Under the pieces are notes generated by a model. It did no database searches. It saw only the letters and a list, made by a program, of their open reading frames with translations, and was not told the DNA's origin. The translations under genes and the position numbers were made by a program. A stretch of 64,000 bases of DNA from Oryzias latipes (taxonomy: Eukaryota; Chordata; Actinopteri; Beloniformes; Adrianichthyidae): assembly GCF_002234675.1 (NCBI RefSeq), contig NC_019879.2, positions 7,879,325 to 7,943,324 on the forward strand, written 5' to 3'. Positions 34,600-48,000 of the stretch are shown in pieces; within the stretch, counting starts at the first letter, position 1; every line of letters begins with the position of its first letter.

Positions 34600-37200
34600 G
34601 GTTGCTTTAGACAAAAGGGTCAAAATGCACCTTTTTTCTGCTCCACCTACAGATCTTTCTGGGGAAAAAAACACTTTAAAAAATACCAGTAATTTGAATT
34701 TTTATATGAAAATAAAATATTAGTGGTGATAAATAATTCAAATCAACAGCAAAGAGCATGTGTGCCTCAGTTTTAGTGAAATCAGCAACCCCTCCACATT
34801 CTATTACTCTTCATATTGTTTCCATTAAAGATCACAAGGACATGAAAGGGAGCCTATAATGTTATATAGATACAGTAAGCATAAAGCTTCACCTGGGTCT
34901 CCTTTACTGTACAGCGTTAGCAGCTGCCTGCATTTACATCACTTAGTGTTTCTCTCAGGGCCCTTTAATGCACCCAACCTCTCCCCTGGTAAACTTTACA
35001 ATAGGATGTTGAAGGATACTTCTGGACTGCCATAGGAAATGAGAGGCACATGTGCATGGATGTAGCTGTGCAGCAGCGGGTCCCCCCCTGCGCTGCCGAG
35101 CTTAAGGGCTGCACAATGAGGCTAATGGATTCCTTTTGTGGACAAAACTAGGTTAAGCACATGAGCTATTGTTTTTATCGGTGCTAGATGCTCGGCAGCG
35201 TCTTGCAGGAACCGTGTGAGGTATTCCTTTCAGTGCATATTTATTTATATTTAGAGGCAGTCTTCCATCTATATCGTCCTTAATCTCCATTAAAAAAGAG
35301 ATCATATTGTGCAAATGTGACTGAACTGATGCCAATTGACCCTGTATTTAGCAGAGCAGGGCAGAACCGAAGAAATGTTTGGCCTTGATTACAGCTGAGC
35401 GTCTATTTTAGCGGCTCGTCCTGTTGCCGTTTCACACACACAGCCAGCCACCATTAGCAGGTATAAATAATGCAGGCCTTTCATTTGTGTGTGAGTGTGT
35501 GTGTGTGTGTGTTTCGAACTTTCTGCTCAGCTAAGTGCCTGTATGAAAACCTTGGCCTCCTATTTGTCCTGCTCTCCATAGATCCGATTTATTTTAAGTC
35601 TGGATAGCGGCATGTTCTCAATGGCGCGTCGTTCAATGCGTGTGGAGATGTTTTTAATTGTATCATGTGAAGTGGAATAGCGGCTCCGACAGGGACTGTG
35701 TGGGGTTGTGTTAATATTTAATCCACTCTCACTTCACTTTTCCTCGCAGTGTTGGAGGAGAGCAGAACAAGGAGGCAACTTTACAAGGTGAATGAAGAAT
35801 GAAAAAAAGGCATTGTGGCTCCGGGACATGCTCTCACTCAAGACCTGGTGTAGTGGGAAGCTTGTGAAGCCACTGCTATGAGATTCCACTTGTGTCTCTC
35901 TTCACTGTAGTGCAGCTCTGTCTGCACTGAGAGAGATATGATGGCAGCAAACAGTAAATGCACTTAATTGAGCTGGCGTTCATGTAAAGACAGAAATGAC
36001 TGTGTCGGGAGAGATGGAGAGCAGGGACAGGGAGAAAACTTAGACGAGAACGGAAAGGAGGAGAGGGGCTTCTGTGTGCACGTCACGTCTGCTCTGCTTC
36101 AGCTCAATTACAGGACTGATACTCTGAGAGGAAACTTCATCATGTCGTACAGATGTCTTCACTGCGAGGAAGAGGAAGGCGATTCATGTTGTTGCTTAAC
36201 ACGACAAGGTCTGTGTTTGTTCAAAAATGTGCACGCAAGAAAATGCTTCAGCGCAGGCTTCCTAATAAAAGTGAGGAGAAGCATAAAAGCATGTATGGGA
36301 AAGACTAAAATGCTTTGTAAAGCGTAAAGTCAAGGAGAAACGCAGAAAGAATTTCTATAAAATAATGAAGAGAAAAAAAATTAAAAGCCCTTTTTCTGTT
36401 AATTTAAACATTTCAAATAAAAACCCTCTGGAAAAACACTTTAAAACAGCAACAAAACCAAAGATGTATTCTAAGAAATAAAAAATGTAAGAATATTCTT
36501 AAAGTTAGGGGCGGAGCTACTAGGGAGAGGGGGCAAGTTGGGACAGTTGCGACCTACTTGACTTGCCCGCCATTTAACGCCTAAATTTATGCTTTAAAAT
36601 GTCAATAATGTTTATGCTTTTAAGTAGATGCACATTTAGGTAATTTTGGAGAGATTAAGAAACCGTCAATACAAGCTTCTTTAGGCATTGCAAAAATAAG
36701 AAAAGCAATATTTTCAAAGGAGACCTTGAGCCCCTCAAAATATTTGCTACGTCCATGCGACAGCACCCTGACCTTAACTAAAATCCACGCCGTTTCCTTG
36801 CTATGGCAAGAGGAAAGCCTTATTTTTACAAAACTCATTCATAGTGATTCATCAATGGTAAAACTCTTGAAACCCTTTTATTTGTCATTTTTACGTTGCT
36901 GTTCTCATTCGCCATCTTTCCAAATTCTACCGCCTATAGAAAATGTTACAGCCACTGACTAAAGTGCATCATTAATCCTAAATTAAGTTGCTTTTTTCAT
37001 CTATATGTTTGCATTAAATGTTTACTATTTCATCTAAATTTCTTCAATTTTTTATTTTGCTTGTGTTGTATCCTTTTATTCCCCTCTATTTGTCCTTATG
37101 TTAAGGCTTTCTCTGTCATGTTTTATGGGTAATCTAAAACACTTTTGCTAAAGTACAGTTATGAAAAAAAAAAAGTTTACTAAGAGAAAAAAACTTAAGG
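34600..37200. promoter_or_regulatory. Repeat-poor block, possible conserved non-coding DNA
   Basis: Apart from a (GT)n at 35487-35512 and a transposon-end-like G-rich patch near 36505-36600, no repeat or exon is recognised. 34860-35420 and 35560-35960 are of balanced composition with few homopolymers, unlike the surroundings. A distal regulatory role is inferred only. Confidence 0.25.
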
Positions 37201-37219
37201 GGAAAATACTTTAACCCTG

Positions 37220-37760
37220 TAAAACCCACCACATCAAAGAATTGACACAAAATTCATTTTGGGGGGATTTAAGATGCTTTTGAAACCCTGATGACATCAA
37301 CGCACAAAAAAATTGCAATATATTTTTTGTATGAGATATAGATAGCATGAGTTATGAAATGTTGGGTCATTTGGTAAGTTTTGCTCACAGCAATTTTAGT
37401 TTAAGATACAAAAATATTTACAAGCCTGTTCAGGAACAAGACCACCTTATTTACCCACTGCTTCAAATTTGATCCACACATTTTTAACATGATGTAACTG
37501 TATTAGAAAGAATTAGTTATCAACAAATTTAGTATTTTCTTTAATACAGCAAGAAGTTATTTAAGGAAATGAATACCAATAGAGTTATTCTAATCTTAAA
37601 GGTTTAAATATTAGCAAAACTTTTCAATCCAACGGTGTTTATAAGGGTGTCACGGAGGCAGCCATTTTGGACTGAGCAGGAAAAGTCCTCTACTGCCCCT
37701 AGTGGAATGATGATGAACTACAGGGTAGAACATGGATCAAATTATACAACATTGTTAATT
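37220..37760. repeat. Old dispersed repeat, uninterrupted copy
   Basis: It aligns with 6100-7020 but lacks the LINE fragment: CCTGTTCAGGAACAAGACCA reads straight through the point where the other copy carries the insertion. Conserved words include TTTGATCCACACATTTTTAA and TAGTGGAATGATGATGAACT. Confidence 0.65.
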
Positions 37761-40360
37761 GATGAGACAAAGGGTCAAAGGAAAAGAAGCTATATAAAAC
37801 TTTTTTCTGTTTTTTTTTTTTTTTTATGAAATCCAAAAGAAAAACGCTGAAATTTGAGCCACAAATAACTTTTTAATTCACAAAAAAACCTCAAAATTTC
37901 AAAGGAATTTTAAAGAACTATGTATGTGTAGCCCTTTACGGCCTCTTTACAAGAAACGTTACTAAGAAAACAATGAACTGGAGGTCAAATGCCTTTTGGA
38001 TGGGGAATTTAACAATTTTGCTGAGTGAATTAATCTGAAACAATAACTTGTGAACAATAATACTCTTTCAGCGAGCCATTCAGCTCTATCACAGTAAACA
38101 TCTTTTATAATCCAGACAGCTCTATAAAGTGCTTTAGGCATCATTGGGCACGAGCGTTATTAGTCAGTGCCTGTGTGTGTAAATCTGAATAAACCAGCAG
38201 GCTGCTGATGCTGAGCAGGCACAAGCCCATATCTGTTGTTCACTGTTTCGCTTCAAACGTGACAAAAACAGAGAACACACTCAACAACAATAGTCGTGTT
38301 TTGCTTTAATTTGATTAGGTTTTGTCTCAACAAATGCCAAGTTCCATTTTGCCTCAAGAATGTATCTCTTAATCACGTTCCATCCAGACTGTGTCTTTCA
38401 TCTAAATCTCACTGCTGTGGCTCGCACCCAACTTTATTTCGCTAAAAGGTAGGGAGAAAAAAAAGGGAAACCTACATTTACACACACACAAGGGGGAATG
38501 CGATGACAAAAGCCTACCTCTCATCTCTGTCATGTGAAGTGATGCTTTGTGTTTAGCTGTGTGCGCTCAGAGGTGTGTGTGCATGCCTGTGTGTGTGTGT
38601 GTTGTGTCTGTCTGCAGGCTCAGATCCTTGTTGTTTGGTTTGCTTCTCCATTAAGAGAGCTGTAAAGGAGAGGGAACAGATGGCTGCTGGCCCGCTCTGT
38701 CCTGCATCCTCTCACAACTGCCATACTTCCTGCGCGTCCATTAATCTTCTCTCACTAGTCCTGCAGCACAACTTTATTAAAACAACTCAGGAGAGAATGA
38801 AAAAAAAAAGAAAAAAACCAAGCCCGCGCAGCTGTCATGAGCAAAAACAAAACCGTTCGTCCACAGAAGAACGACCTCACATTTCCAAAAGCATCTGTAA
38901 AACAGCTCGAGCAGAATCTGCTCTGCTTTGAAGCAGAGTCTGCGATGAATGAATGCTCATTAAAAAGCTACTGGCTGCTGTTGCTGTTTAGTTCAAATAT
39001 GAGCTTTGTCAAAATGCGAAATTCTGGAATTGAATACTCTTTTATTGACTACAGAGATTATTTTATGTTTTACACATTTTTTTTTAAAACACTATTTCTC
39101 AAACAAAAACTTTTTTGTAACACGTTCATATTTTTTAGTTGCTATGTAATTCAAAAAACAGAAATAAATCTGTTTTTTATTTCGGGAAAGTACACAACCT
39201 TTCTAACTTCTGGGATGAAGCCTATTCAAAAAAAGACAACAATAAAAAAAAAAAAAAAGTAGGTGTCTCGTCAGTTCACCAAGCAACCACTAGAGGGTTT
39301 GTAACATAAGAAAGTCCGTCTGGATTCATTCAAGTTTAAAATGGTACCAATCAACATACATAAAGATTGAAAACATTTTAATCTCACAGCTCGGCCTTTT
39401 CTGCGTGGTAGAAAAGGAGGCAGTGACGTCATCAGTCAGCTTTACAAACAAATGAACCCTACAGAGTAGCTTATTCACCATTTAATTGGCAACAGTAACA
39501 TTTTTTGTTATAAACTTTCATTTCAACATTTTTCTTCCGTTAACAAACTGTCACATTAAAAAGAAATCACCAGAATTATTGACTTACTTTGACTTATAAA
39601 TGTAGTCCATGCACCGCTGCTTCTGAAGAAACGCATGATGACCTGTTTGTAGAAGTGTTCCTTTTCTTTCTTCAGTTTTCAAAGTCTCTGTCTCCATGGA
39701 GATCACTGCCAGTGACGTGTCTCCACAAATTCCAGAGTTTAGACACGTAACCCTCCATTTAGAAAATGATTCTAAACAATATTAAAGAAGAACTGGACGG
39801 CTGCACTTAACTGACTACCACTAATTCTATCATTCTTTAGGCACGGTGTCACATTCTCTGGGATCGCCAGCGCCCTCTGCCTTGAAGCAGGCGTCCTGCG
39901 GGCCTCACCTAGTGTATTTCTAGTGAGCAAATGACTAGATGAGTCACATACTGGCACCATTGTTATCAGACAGTTGGTGAGAAATAAACAAATGAAGTGA
40001 TTAAAAATAAAAAGCGTTTTTATGACGATAGAAAGACCAAAATAGTAAAGTGCATGCATCAGCTGCAGCTCAGTCAGAGTGTGCAGCCCAGGCTGACCAC
40101 AGGGGAGGCACCCTTCTCCTGTATTGGAACAGGACATTTATAAATTCACTACTTTTTTTGACCAAAGAAACATTCAAAACCCACACAGAGAAAAATGATC
40201 ATAGAATAGAAATGTCTAAAAATTAATATATGATTTTTATTTTCAATAAGTAATAATAATAATGAGGAATTTGCATGTCCTCCAGGGCACAATGACTTCC
40301 TCTCACAGGCTAGAAGCATGCTTCATAGGTTTAGTGATCGTTCTAAATAGTACCTAAATT
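37761..40360. other. Gene-free stretch with GT-rich microsatellite
   Basis: No exon recognised. 38573-38602 is an interrupted (GT)n. 38000-39000 is repeat-poor. The open frame at 38575-38931 is translated from microsatellite and A-rich sequence and is not credible. Confidence 0.4.
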
Positions 40361-40369
40361 TAAATGTGT

Positions 40370-40465
40370 GGCGCTGCCACAGACCTGTCCAGAGCATCCC
40401 CAACTTCATCCAACAGTAGCTGGGATAGGCTCCAGCAACCCTGTGAAAATGGTTGGATGATTTGG
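40370..40465 (+). repeat. LINE-tail-like dispersed repeat fragment
   Basis: AGCTGGGATAGGCTCCAGCAACCCTG followed by a GGTTGGATGA-like end is the common 3'-end type of teleost LINE/SINE repeats. (The full word is 26 bases; its core is GGGATAGGCTCCAGCA.). Confidence 0.6.
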
Positions 40466-40539
40466 AAAAAGAAATAGTGTATAATTCATATAATTCCGAA
40501 CATCTTATTTATGGACCTATTTTGTAGCAAACAAGGTTG

Positions 40540-40920
40540 GGTTTCATTGTGGATACGCTAACATAGGTGACGGGGCTGACGTGGCTAACATGTAGCGGTG
40601 TCGGACTGCTTTTTTATTTATTTACATCTTACTAATAAGGTTGGAATATAACATTGTCACAGTAGCGTTTGTTTTAGCGGGATCAATCAGTTTTTTTCCC
40701 CATGTTGCTAACAAGGTTGGGAGTTGTAAATCCCAGTTCTAACGTGTAGCAGGTCACCAAAAAGTTCTACAGTTACTGTGAACACAGTTGATCAAGCCTG
40801 ACTGACTGACTAATCTCTGCCTCTTTTGCCTTTATTAATGCGCTTTATAGTTCAGCGTGCCTTATATATGACATCATTTTGAAAAATAGACCATTTATTG
40901 ATGGTGCACCTCATAATTCA
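40540..40920. repeat. hAT-like remnant, inverted partial copy of 4240-4925
   Basis: GTTGCTAACAAGGTTGGGA and TAACATGTAGCGG are the reverse complements of words in the first copy, and the end GCGTGCCTTATATATGAC resembles its TATAAGGCGC end. Non-coding. Confidence 0.5.
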
Positions 40921-42210
40921 TTAAATAAATAAAAATTCATTTCTCACCTCTACGTCAGTATTTCTAACAATGGAAGAGTTTTTTTTCTTTTGAATGAACA
41001 CCTCGTTCATATTCATAGGTGTATTTAAAGGGGACAGTGCACTTTAAAAAAACAGATGATAAACATGGTTAAAAAAAGCCAGAATTAGCCAAAGGCTATA
41101 TTCATGTGGTTTTGATTTCTTGATTGATTTTGCATACAGGAATAAATGTATGGCTGTGCACAAAGTCATGCACAGACTTATATGTTGCCTTTTGTCAAGA
41201 CAAACATCCAAAACCTCGGCTCAATTTAACCATGTGCTCTGTGTCCATAACAGTCGGCGAGTAAATTGAAAAATCAATTCCAATTTAAATTATTAGAATA
41301 AAGAACTCCAGGAGGTGGAGATGAAAAAAGCGGGGGGAAAAAACTTCTTAGAGATCTCCTTTAATTGGAAAGTCATTTCTTTAGGGTATTCTAATGGTTC
41401 GGAGGGAAGATTGCAAAATAAAGTTGATGAGTTGGGGGGGAGGTTAATAGCATGGACTTGTGTTTGTGTGTGTTCCACTGACCCTGCGTGTTTTCTTTTC
41501 TCTGCCATGCAGCGCTTAGTCTTCTCCTCCCTTATGACAGAGGCACCAAATGAAGACTAATCCAGCGGGCTTGCACACACTCAGACACACACTCCTTACA
41601 TGCCTGTGGTCACTTGTCTCATCCATCTGCTTTCTGGAGGAGTGTCAGGGGCTCTTGAGTCAAACTAAATTAACTATTGCTCGCTCACAATTGTAAAAAT
41701 GAAATTGACTTAATATAACCAACCCTGGCGACTTGCATACTCTGGCTTTGAGTGATTTTGCAAAAACCTCTCAGATGCCACTTCAGAGATGATGCAGCTT
41801 TAAAGTCTGATACTGTTTTGATAGATCACAACATAAAAATGGCTGTTTAAAATGATGAAGTAAGCTTTGTGGTTCCAATTCACTTACAAAAAATGAAAAT
41901 AGGACTTTTGTAAGAGCTTTATCTCATCTTGGAGTGTGTCTTTAGTTGTGTTTGCTGAGATGACAGATGATTAAACTCATGTCGTTTTTTGTTGTCTTGC
42001 TGAGTTTAAAATTTTTCTTTCCTTCTTTTTCTGTGGAAATGGCAGGAAGTCCTGTGATCAGTAACAGTGGCTGACATAATTGCTGGCATTTCTGCTGGCT
42101 TTTAGTACAGACCTGTTATCTATTTCATGCATTTCAGATCTCAATTGAAGTGAAGTCGGTTACTTTTATGTTTGGATTCATGCTGTGGACACACCATGTG
42201 ATGCATGTTC
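40921..42210. other. Gene-free stretch
   Basis: No exon or clear repeat recognised. Confidence 0.4.
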
Positions 42211-42258
42211 AAGAACGTATATACAGTATATATATACAGTATATATATATATATATAT
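42211..42258. repeat. (TA)n-rich microsatellite at the LINE 5' junction
   Basis: TATATA runs with two ACAG interruptions lie directly before the point where LINE homology starts. Similar TATATA sequence lies after its 3' end (43824-43855). Confidence 0.85.
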
Positions 42259-43800
42259 CTGCATAGGTCTGAACCCCCTCAGCCAAATAATCATCAAGAC
42301 TGGCTATGGATACCGACTCAGAAATGGGGCCAACATCAGTCACCTCCTCTACATGGATGACATCAAGCTATATGTTAAGAGCGAGCGTGACACTGACTCC
42401 CTGATCCACACCACCAGGATCTACAGTACTGACATTGGGATGTCATTCGGGCTCGAGAAATGCAGCCGGATGGTGACAAAGAGAGGCAAGGTAGTCCACA
42501 CAGGAGGGGTCTCACTCCCAGAAGGAACAATAGCAGACATCGAGGACAGTTACAAATACCTTGGAATTCCGCAGGCAAATGGCAACCTGGAGCAGGCAAC
42601 AAGGAAAGCTGCAACAGCTAAATACCTCCAACGAGTAAGGCAAGTCCTGAGAAGCCATCTCAATGGCAAAAATAAGACCCGGCCAATAAACAGCTACGCA
42701 CTGCCAGTTATCAGATACCCTGAAGGAATAATAAGATGGCCAAAGGAAGAGATACAGACCACGGATGTTAAAACACGAAAGCTCCTCACCATGCATGGAG
42801 GGTTCCATCCCAAATCCAGCACCCTGAGACTGTATGCTAGCCGCAAGAAAGGAGGCCGAGGACTGGTGAGCGTAGAAGCCACTATCCAGGATTAAACATC
42901 CAAGATGCACGATTACATCAAGCTCAAGGACCCAACTGACAGTGTGCTCAGTGAATGTCTCAGGCAATGGAGAGCAGAGGATACAGTGCTGGAGGACAGA
43001 TCCTCATGGGAGGACAAACCCCTGCATGGGATGTACCACCGGACCATAACTGAAGTGGCTGATATCAAGAAGTCCTACCAATGGCTAGAAAGGGCTGGAC
43101 TACAGGACAGCACTGAAGCACTCATCCTGCCAGCTCAGCAACAAGCCCTGAGCACCAGAGGCTCAGATCTACCACACCAGACAAGACCCAAGGTGTAGGC
43201 TGTGCAAAGAGGCGCATGAAACAATCCAGCACATAACTGCAGGGTGTAAGATGCTGGCAGGGAAAGCATACATGAAGCGCCACAATCAAGTGGCTGGAAT
43301 AATATACAGGAACATGTGTGCAGAATATGAACTGGAAACCCCAAGGTCAAAATGGGAAACACCTCCGAAGGTGGTAGAGAATGAGAGGGCAAAGATCCTG
43401 TGGGACTTCCAGATCCAGACTGATAGGATGGTAATGGCGAACCAACCAGACATTGTAGTGGTGGATAAAGAACAGAGGAAAGCCGTTGTGGTGGATGTGG
43501 CAGTGCCAAGCGATGGGAACATCAGGAAGAAGGAACATGAGAAACAGGAGAATTACCAGGGACTCAGAGAAGAACTGGAGAAAGCATGGAAAGTGAAGGT
43601 GACAGTGGTGCCTGTGGTAATTGGAGCACTCGGGGGCAGTAACCCCCAAGCTGGAGGAGTGGCTACAACAGATACCTGGAAAGACCTCAGACCTCTCAGT
43701 CCAGAAAAGCGCAGTGCTAGGAACAGCTAAGATACTGCACAGGACCCTCAAGCTCCCAGGCCTCTGGTAGAGGACCCGAGCTTGGAGGAGAAACCACCCA
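42259..43800 (+). mobile_element. 5'-truncated, decayed R4/Dong (Rex6-like) LINE
   Basis: The element starts inside the reverse transcriptase, keeping the catalytic YMDD (LLYMDDIKLY, about 42342-42371). It continues through the thumb and a C-terminal region with a zinc-knuckle-like CRLCKEAHETIQHITAGC and a restriction-like endonuclease core (PDIVVV..VVVDVAVP, about 43448-43507). That layout defines the R2/R4 group rather than L1 or L2. It is inactive: there is an in-frame stop at 42893-42895, a frameshift near 43150-43165, and a second near 43632. The original terminal stop appears to be the TAG at 43768-43770. Flanking TA repeats suggest insertion into a (TA)n target. Confidence 0.88.
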
Positions 43801-43859
43801 CGGAGGGTGAGAGGGGCGTTTTATGTATATATACATTTATATATACATATATATTTGTG

Positions 43860-46440
43860 CTTCTTTCACTTTAATGTCTATTTATATAAGGTCGATAGAC
43901 TGTCATGGCTGTCATGCTCTCCTCCTAAACTCTAAAAAGAAAGAAAGAAGAAACTAAAAAGCATCCAGAATCTTTATTCAAAATCACGTTTTTTTTTGGC
44001 CGTTATTTACTGAACAATCATATTTTTAGATGATTATTAAAAAATGATGCAGCTTTGGGGTCAATCAGGCCCATAGTGTCTTTCAGGAAACAAGACATTT
44101 TTCCTCTTTTTTTAAGTTTTTCAATGTATTTCATGAATATGTGACCAATTAATTTTCTATCCATGCTTGTGTCAATTTTCTGCATTGCATTTATAAAAGG
44201 TTTTGATCCAGCAAAAAGATTTTTAAGCCTTTTAGTACCAGAGTATCCACTAATATGCCCAAAACTGTATTTAAATCATAACTAACGGCTTTTTTATGCC
44301 AAACTGCTTTTACTTGTTGTCTGGTTGGGACAGTAGAAAAAAAAAAAAGACTTTAGGGAATTTTTCATTTCAAGAAACTTATTGAGATACTCATTACAGA
44401 TCAAATAACACAGTTCCCTTGTTAAAGACCTTGTTGGAGCAATCAAAGATGTTTAAGATTATGCTGGCATAGAATATAACAAAAGGAAGAGAGAGTTTGA
44501 GTGAAAAGCTGAGATTTGAGCGTGCATAATAGACAAAAAAAAAAGGAGACAAAACAATGAAATACATTCTACGAAGAGCGCTCCTGCCTAAGAGGCGCAG
44601 AGTTAAAAGGTGGCCCCTGTACAAATGAAACTCAATTTCACGCTACATTATCCCGCCCTGTTCTCTTTCCTGGCTTTCATTTTCATTAAGACCAGGGACA
44701 ATCATAAATTAATAATTACTGCCGAATGTCTAAGCACAGGCCGCAGTCCTATAGCTCTCCTCTAGCGCCTGTGGTCTTCCATGTTCATGCTTCCAAAATG
44801 TTAATTTAGGTAATGTGGCCCGGTCCTTGTCAGATAAAACTGTGTTGTAGTTTCTCTAATACATAATGGTCCGTCTGATTAGGTGACATTAGTCCTATCT
44901 CTCAGATGATCAGCCCCGAACCTTCCTAATGTCTCTCCGCAGACTCCTCGCACCACTGAGCTATCAAGAGACACGCAGTGGCGCCGCTCTCCCTAAATGG
45001 TCATCTCCTGCTCGTGCTGATGGCTCTGGGATTAGCTCAGCTGGGGTCAACAGGGCAGTTATTCCGTAGCATGAATGCAACTTCACTTTTCTTCCTGAAG
45101 AACTTTTTAAAATGTATCCAAAAGCACATGAAAACTCCCTAAATCCCAGAAGCGTCAGGGCAAATAGATGTGTCCTTTGATGGTCAAGCAAGCCCCGAAC
45201 ATCAATTAGTGCGGCGGGGACGTTGGGGTGAAGCTGAAAGGAGGGAGGATCATGCAGAATAATCACATCTGGTTGATGTCTTCACGAGCGCATCTCCGCA
45301 CGAAGTCAATAAAACAGACACAGCTTGCGCAGCGTTTCTGCTCTGAATATGCAATCAGCAATGTGCTTTCGACACAAAGGAAGTGCGACGCAACAACACA
45401 TCCATAATGCACACTTGGTGTTTAAAGCCTTTGTGCCTCATGGTCATGTTTGTACTGAATTGAATTTATAACAAAACGTGCAGTGATATGAAACATGTAG
45501 CTGCAGGGCCTCTTCCTCTCACGTGCCAGTGCAGGAAAAACGCATCAGATGGAGAAATAAACAGAATATGGAAGTAATAGCTGAGGAACTCACTTCTCAA
45601 GAGCTCATTGGAGGTGAGCTGAGTGAATCATTCACTGGAGCAATGGAATTATTAAATGGATGAATGTGGGAACTTTTTTTCCACTTCAGAGTGAGGCAAG
45701 TTTAAAAAGAGGGACCCCAAACTCAGCACGGCTTCATGATTGATTGCTCTTTGTGCGTCATATTGTTCTTTCAAGGTTGATAGAAACTTTAACCTCATTT
45801 TTAATGAATAGACGAGGAGCCTGAAATATTTCAGGCCTTGAATTTTTACAATGCGGCGCTGAATTATGCAGCAATCAGTCAATTATTCATCTTGGTGGCT
45901 GGCTGTGTTACGGCCATGCTTTAAAAAGCATGCAAAGTGGGAATGGGTCGGGCGTGCTGTGTCAACACATTTCACTCAGAGTTGCTTACAGGAGAAATTA
46001 AGCCCCTCAATGTCGATTTCATATTTCTTTTGTACGCTGAAGGAGCTGCATCCGCTCCGAAATGATCCTCGAAACCCGGGGAAAAGTTTGCACCATTAAC
46101 CTTAAAGTGCTGCAAGCATCACATTTGATACAAGCATTTATACGACTCACTCTGTCACCAAATGGCAAAAAAAACCAACACACATATTTATGTTCTTCCT
46201 ATCTATAAAACAATTAAAATGTAGACATTTTTCCTTTGAATAATAATGGTTACTTTTGGTTATATTTCATGAGCACAAATGGACATCACACTGAAATAAA
46301 CAGCCAGGAGAGAAAATTCTTAATAGAACTAAAGCAGGTCTACTATAATGCAAACAAAAAAGGTCATATACAAAGCTTCAAGTCATTTACTTATATTTTG
46401 TTTATGTTATGTTATGTTTACTATTTTATTTACCTTTAAC
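43860..46440. promoter_or_regulatory. Repeat-poor block downstream of dach1, possible regulatory DNA
   Basis: No exon is seen. 44600-45270 and 45560-46100 lack recognisable repeats and have a composition and word content typical of conserved elements, such as AATTATGCAGCAATCAGTCAA followed by TTATTCAT. Proximity to dach1 (3' side) makes enhancers plausible but this is inference. Confidence 0.25.
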
Positions 46441-46458
46441 TATTTCTTCATTGAGTCG

Positions 46459-46895
46459 GTTAGTTCAAAAGGGGCCCAAGTCCAAGAGGTTTGTTTTTCC
46501 GGGAAACGATTTTAATTGCATATCTTAAAGGGAGGCTACACCAAACAATTAATACTTTACCCAGATTTAGCACCAGTTCATAGCTTACAAATGCTATAAT
46601 ATGAAGCACCTCACTTTTATCATTTCAGAGGACTAGCAAACTACAGTCTCTGGACTTGGGCCCTTCTTGAATTAAACAGGGGCGCTGCCATATTTGATAA
46701 CTAGTGCTGCCATCTATGGGATAAAGTGAAACACATGCAAGATAGGCCCAAGTCCAGGAATTTTGCATTTTTTAAATGTCAAACATAGTCAAAACATTAC
46801 AACTGACTTGGGACATAATCAGATAGCTGAAGACCATAGAACATATAATATCTGTTTTTTGAAAAATTGTGGACTTGGGCCCCTTTTGAACTAAC
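46459..46895. mobile_element. Small element with perfect 26-bp terminal inverted repeats
   Basis: 46459-46484 and 46870-46895 are exact reverse complements, containing TTCAAAAGGGGCCCAAGTCC and its complement. Two further copies of the core motif lie inside: TGGACTTGGGCCC at 46651-46663 and GGCCCAAGTCCA at 46745-46756. The four motifs alternate in orientation. No open frame, no match to a superfamily I know and no clear target duplication. Confidence 0.75.
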
Positions 46896-47474
46896 TCATT
46901 TAATTGTTTTGTAAAAGTTTTTCTTTCCTTTTTTTTTTCTTTGTTTAGGCACAAGCGACAATCTTTTGACTTCTGAATTGAATCCCCTGTTGAAACCGAG
47001 GTAAATTGAGCAAAGTGCAGTTCACAAGCAAATCACTAAGGGGCTGTAAAAGCAAGCCAATAGCAAGTTTATGTGAGATAGAGAAAACATCCTAACAGAA
47101 AAAAAAGAAAACATATATTACCTACCCGCCAGCCTGGTTTCAAAATCATTTTTCAATTTATAACAACCGTATAGAGGGTTCCAAAAAAATACCTATTTGG
47201 TTTTCGTAAATTGTGCATAAATAGGGCTATTTTTGTTTCAAAAAACACAGGACTGTTAAATTCTAAGCTCTAGAAAAACTTTACTGGTTCTGACAACTGT
47301 CGGACATGTTTGTCCAATCTATTTACATATTTTTGGAGTGTCAAAGGATTGGCGATGTTGTAGCCAGCCAAGATGACAGCAGCATAGCTCTGTTGACCCA
47401 ACAGGAATCGTCTGACATTCATGTTACTGATCAGAACCAGTATAAGTACTATACTAATACTATTACAATGCTTA

Positions 47475-48000
47475 AAGTCCCACTCTGATCATCCTTTGAT
47501 CTATTGTAGAAGCGTTCCTAGTGGTCTTTTAATTATAATTATGCTGTTTTTAGGAAAAATAAAAACTGTTGTTTTCTAGAACATAGTTTCTGCAGAACAG
47601 CAAAAGTTCATTGGTGCGGAGTTACTCTGCCCCCCTTCTCATCACCCATAGCTGAGATGTCTCTACAGTATTAACATGCTCTCCCAGTAGCCTATACCTA
47701 CACTCTGATCTAACATTACTGGTGGAACAAAAACGGTGATCAATGTTGGAGCTCTCCAGCCGTACAGTTCTGAGCTGAAGTTCAGACGAGGAAAACAAAG
47801 ACGTCCATCCACATGGATCCATGTGTCCACAGGTGGATGCATCCGAATGGACAGGAAACTTGTGGGCCACCCACTGCATGATCTACGTTACAAATACCAT
47901 CTTTTTCAAACTAATGTTTCCGTCTGTTCCTCAATCAAAATGATTTGAATAAAGAAATACTCAAAAATGCAATTCTGAGCTTCATGTTCTTAGTATTTGT
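47475..48000. repeat. Dispersed repeat family copy 4
   Basis: It shares AAAGTCCCACTCTGA, ACATAGTTTCTGCAGAAC, CAATGTTGGAGCTCTCCAGC and GTGGATGCATCCGAATGGAC with copy 2 at 27260-27690. It ends GAATAAAGAAATACTCAAAA, matching copy 3 in inverse. Confidence 0.6.

Noticed and set aside
38575..39262. Overlapping 118- and 141-codon frames
   Set aside because: Both arise from GT microsatellite and A/T-rich tracts, ending in poly-Lys; no domain.
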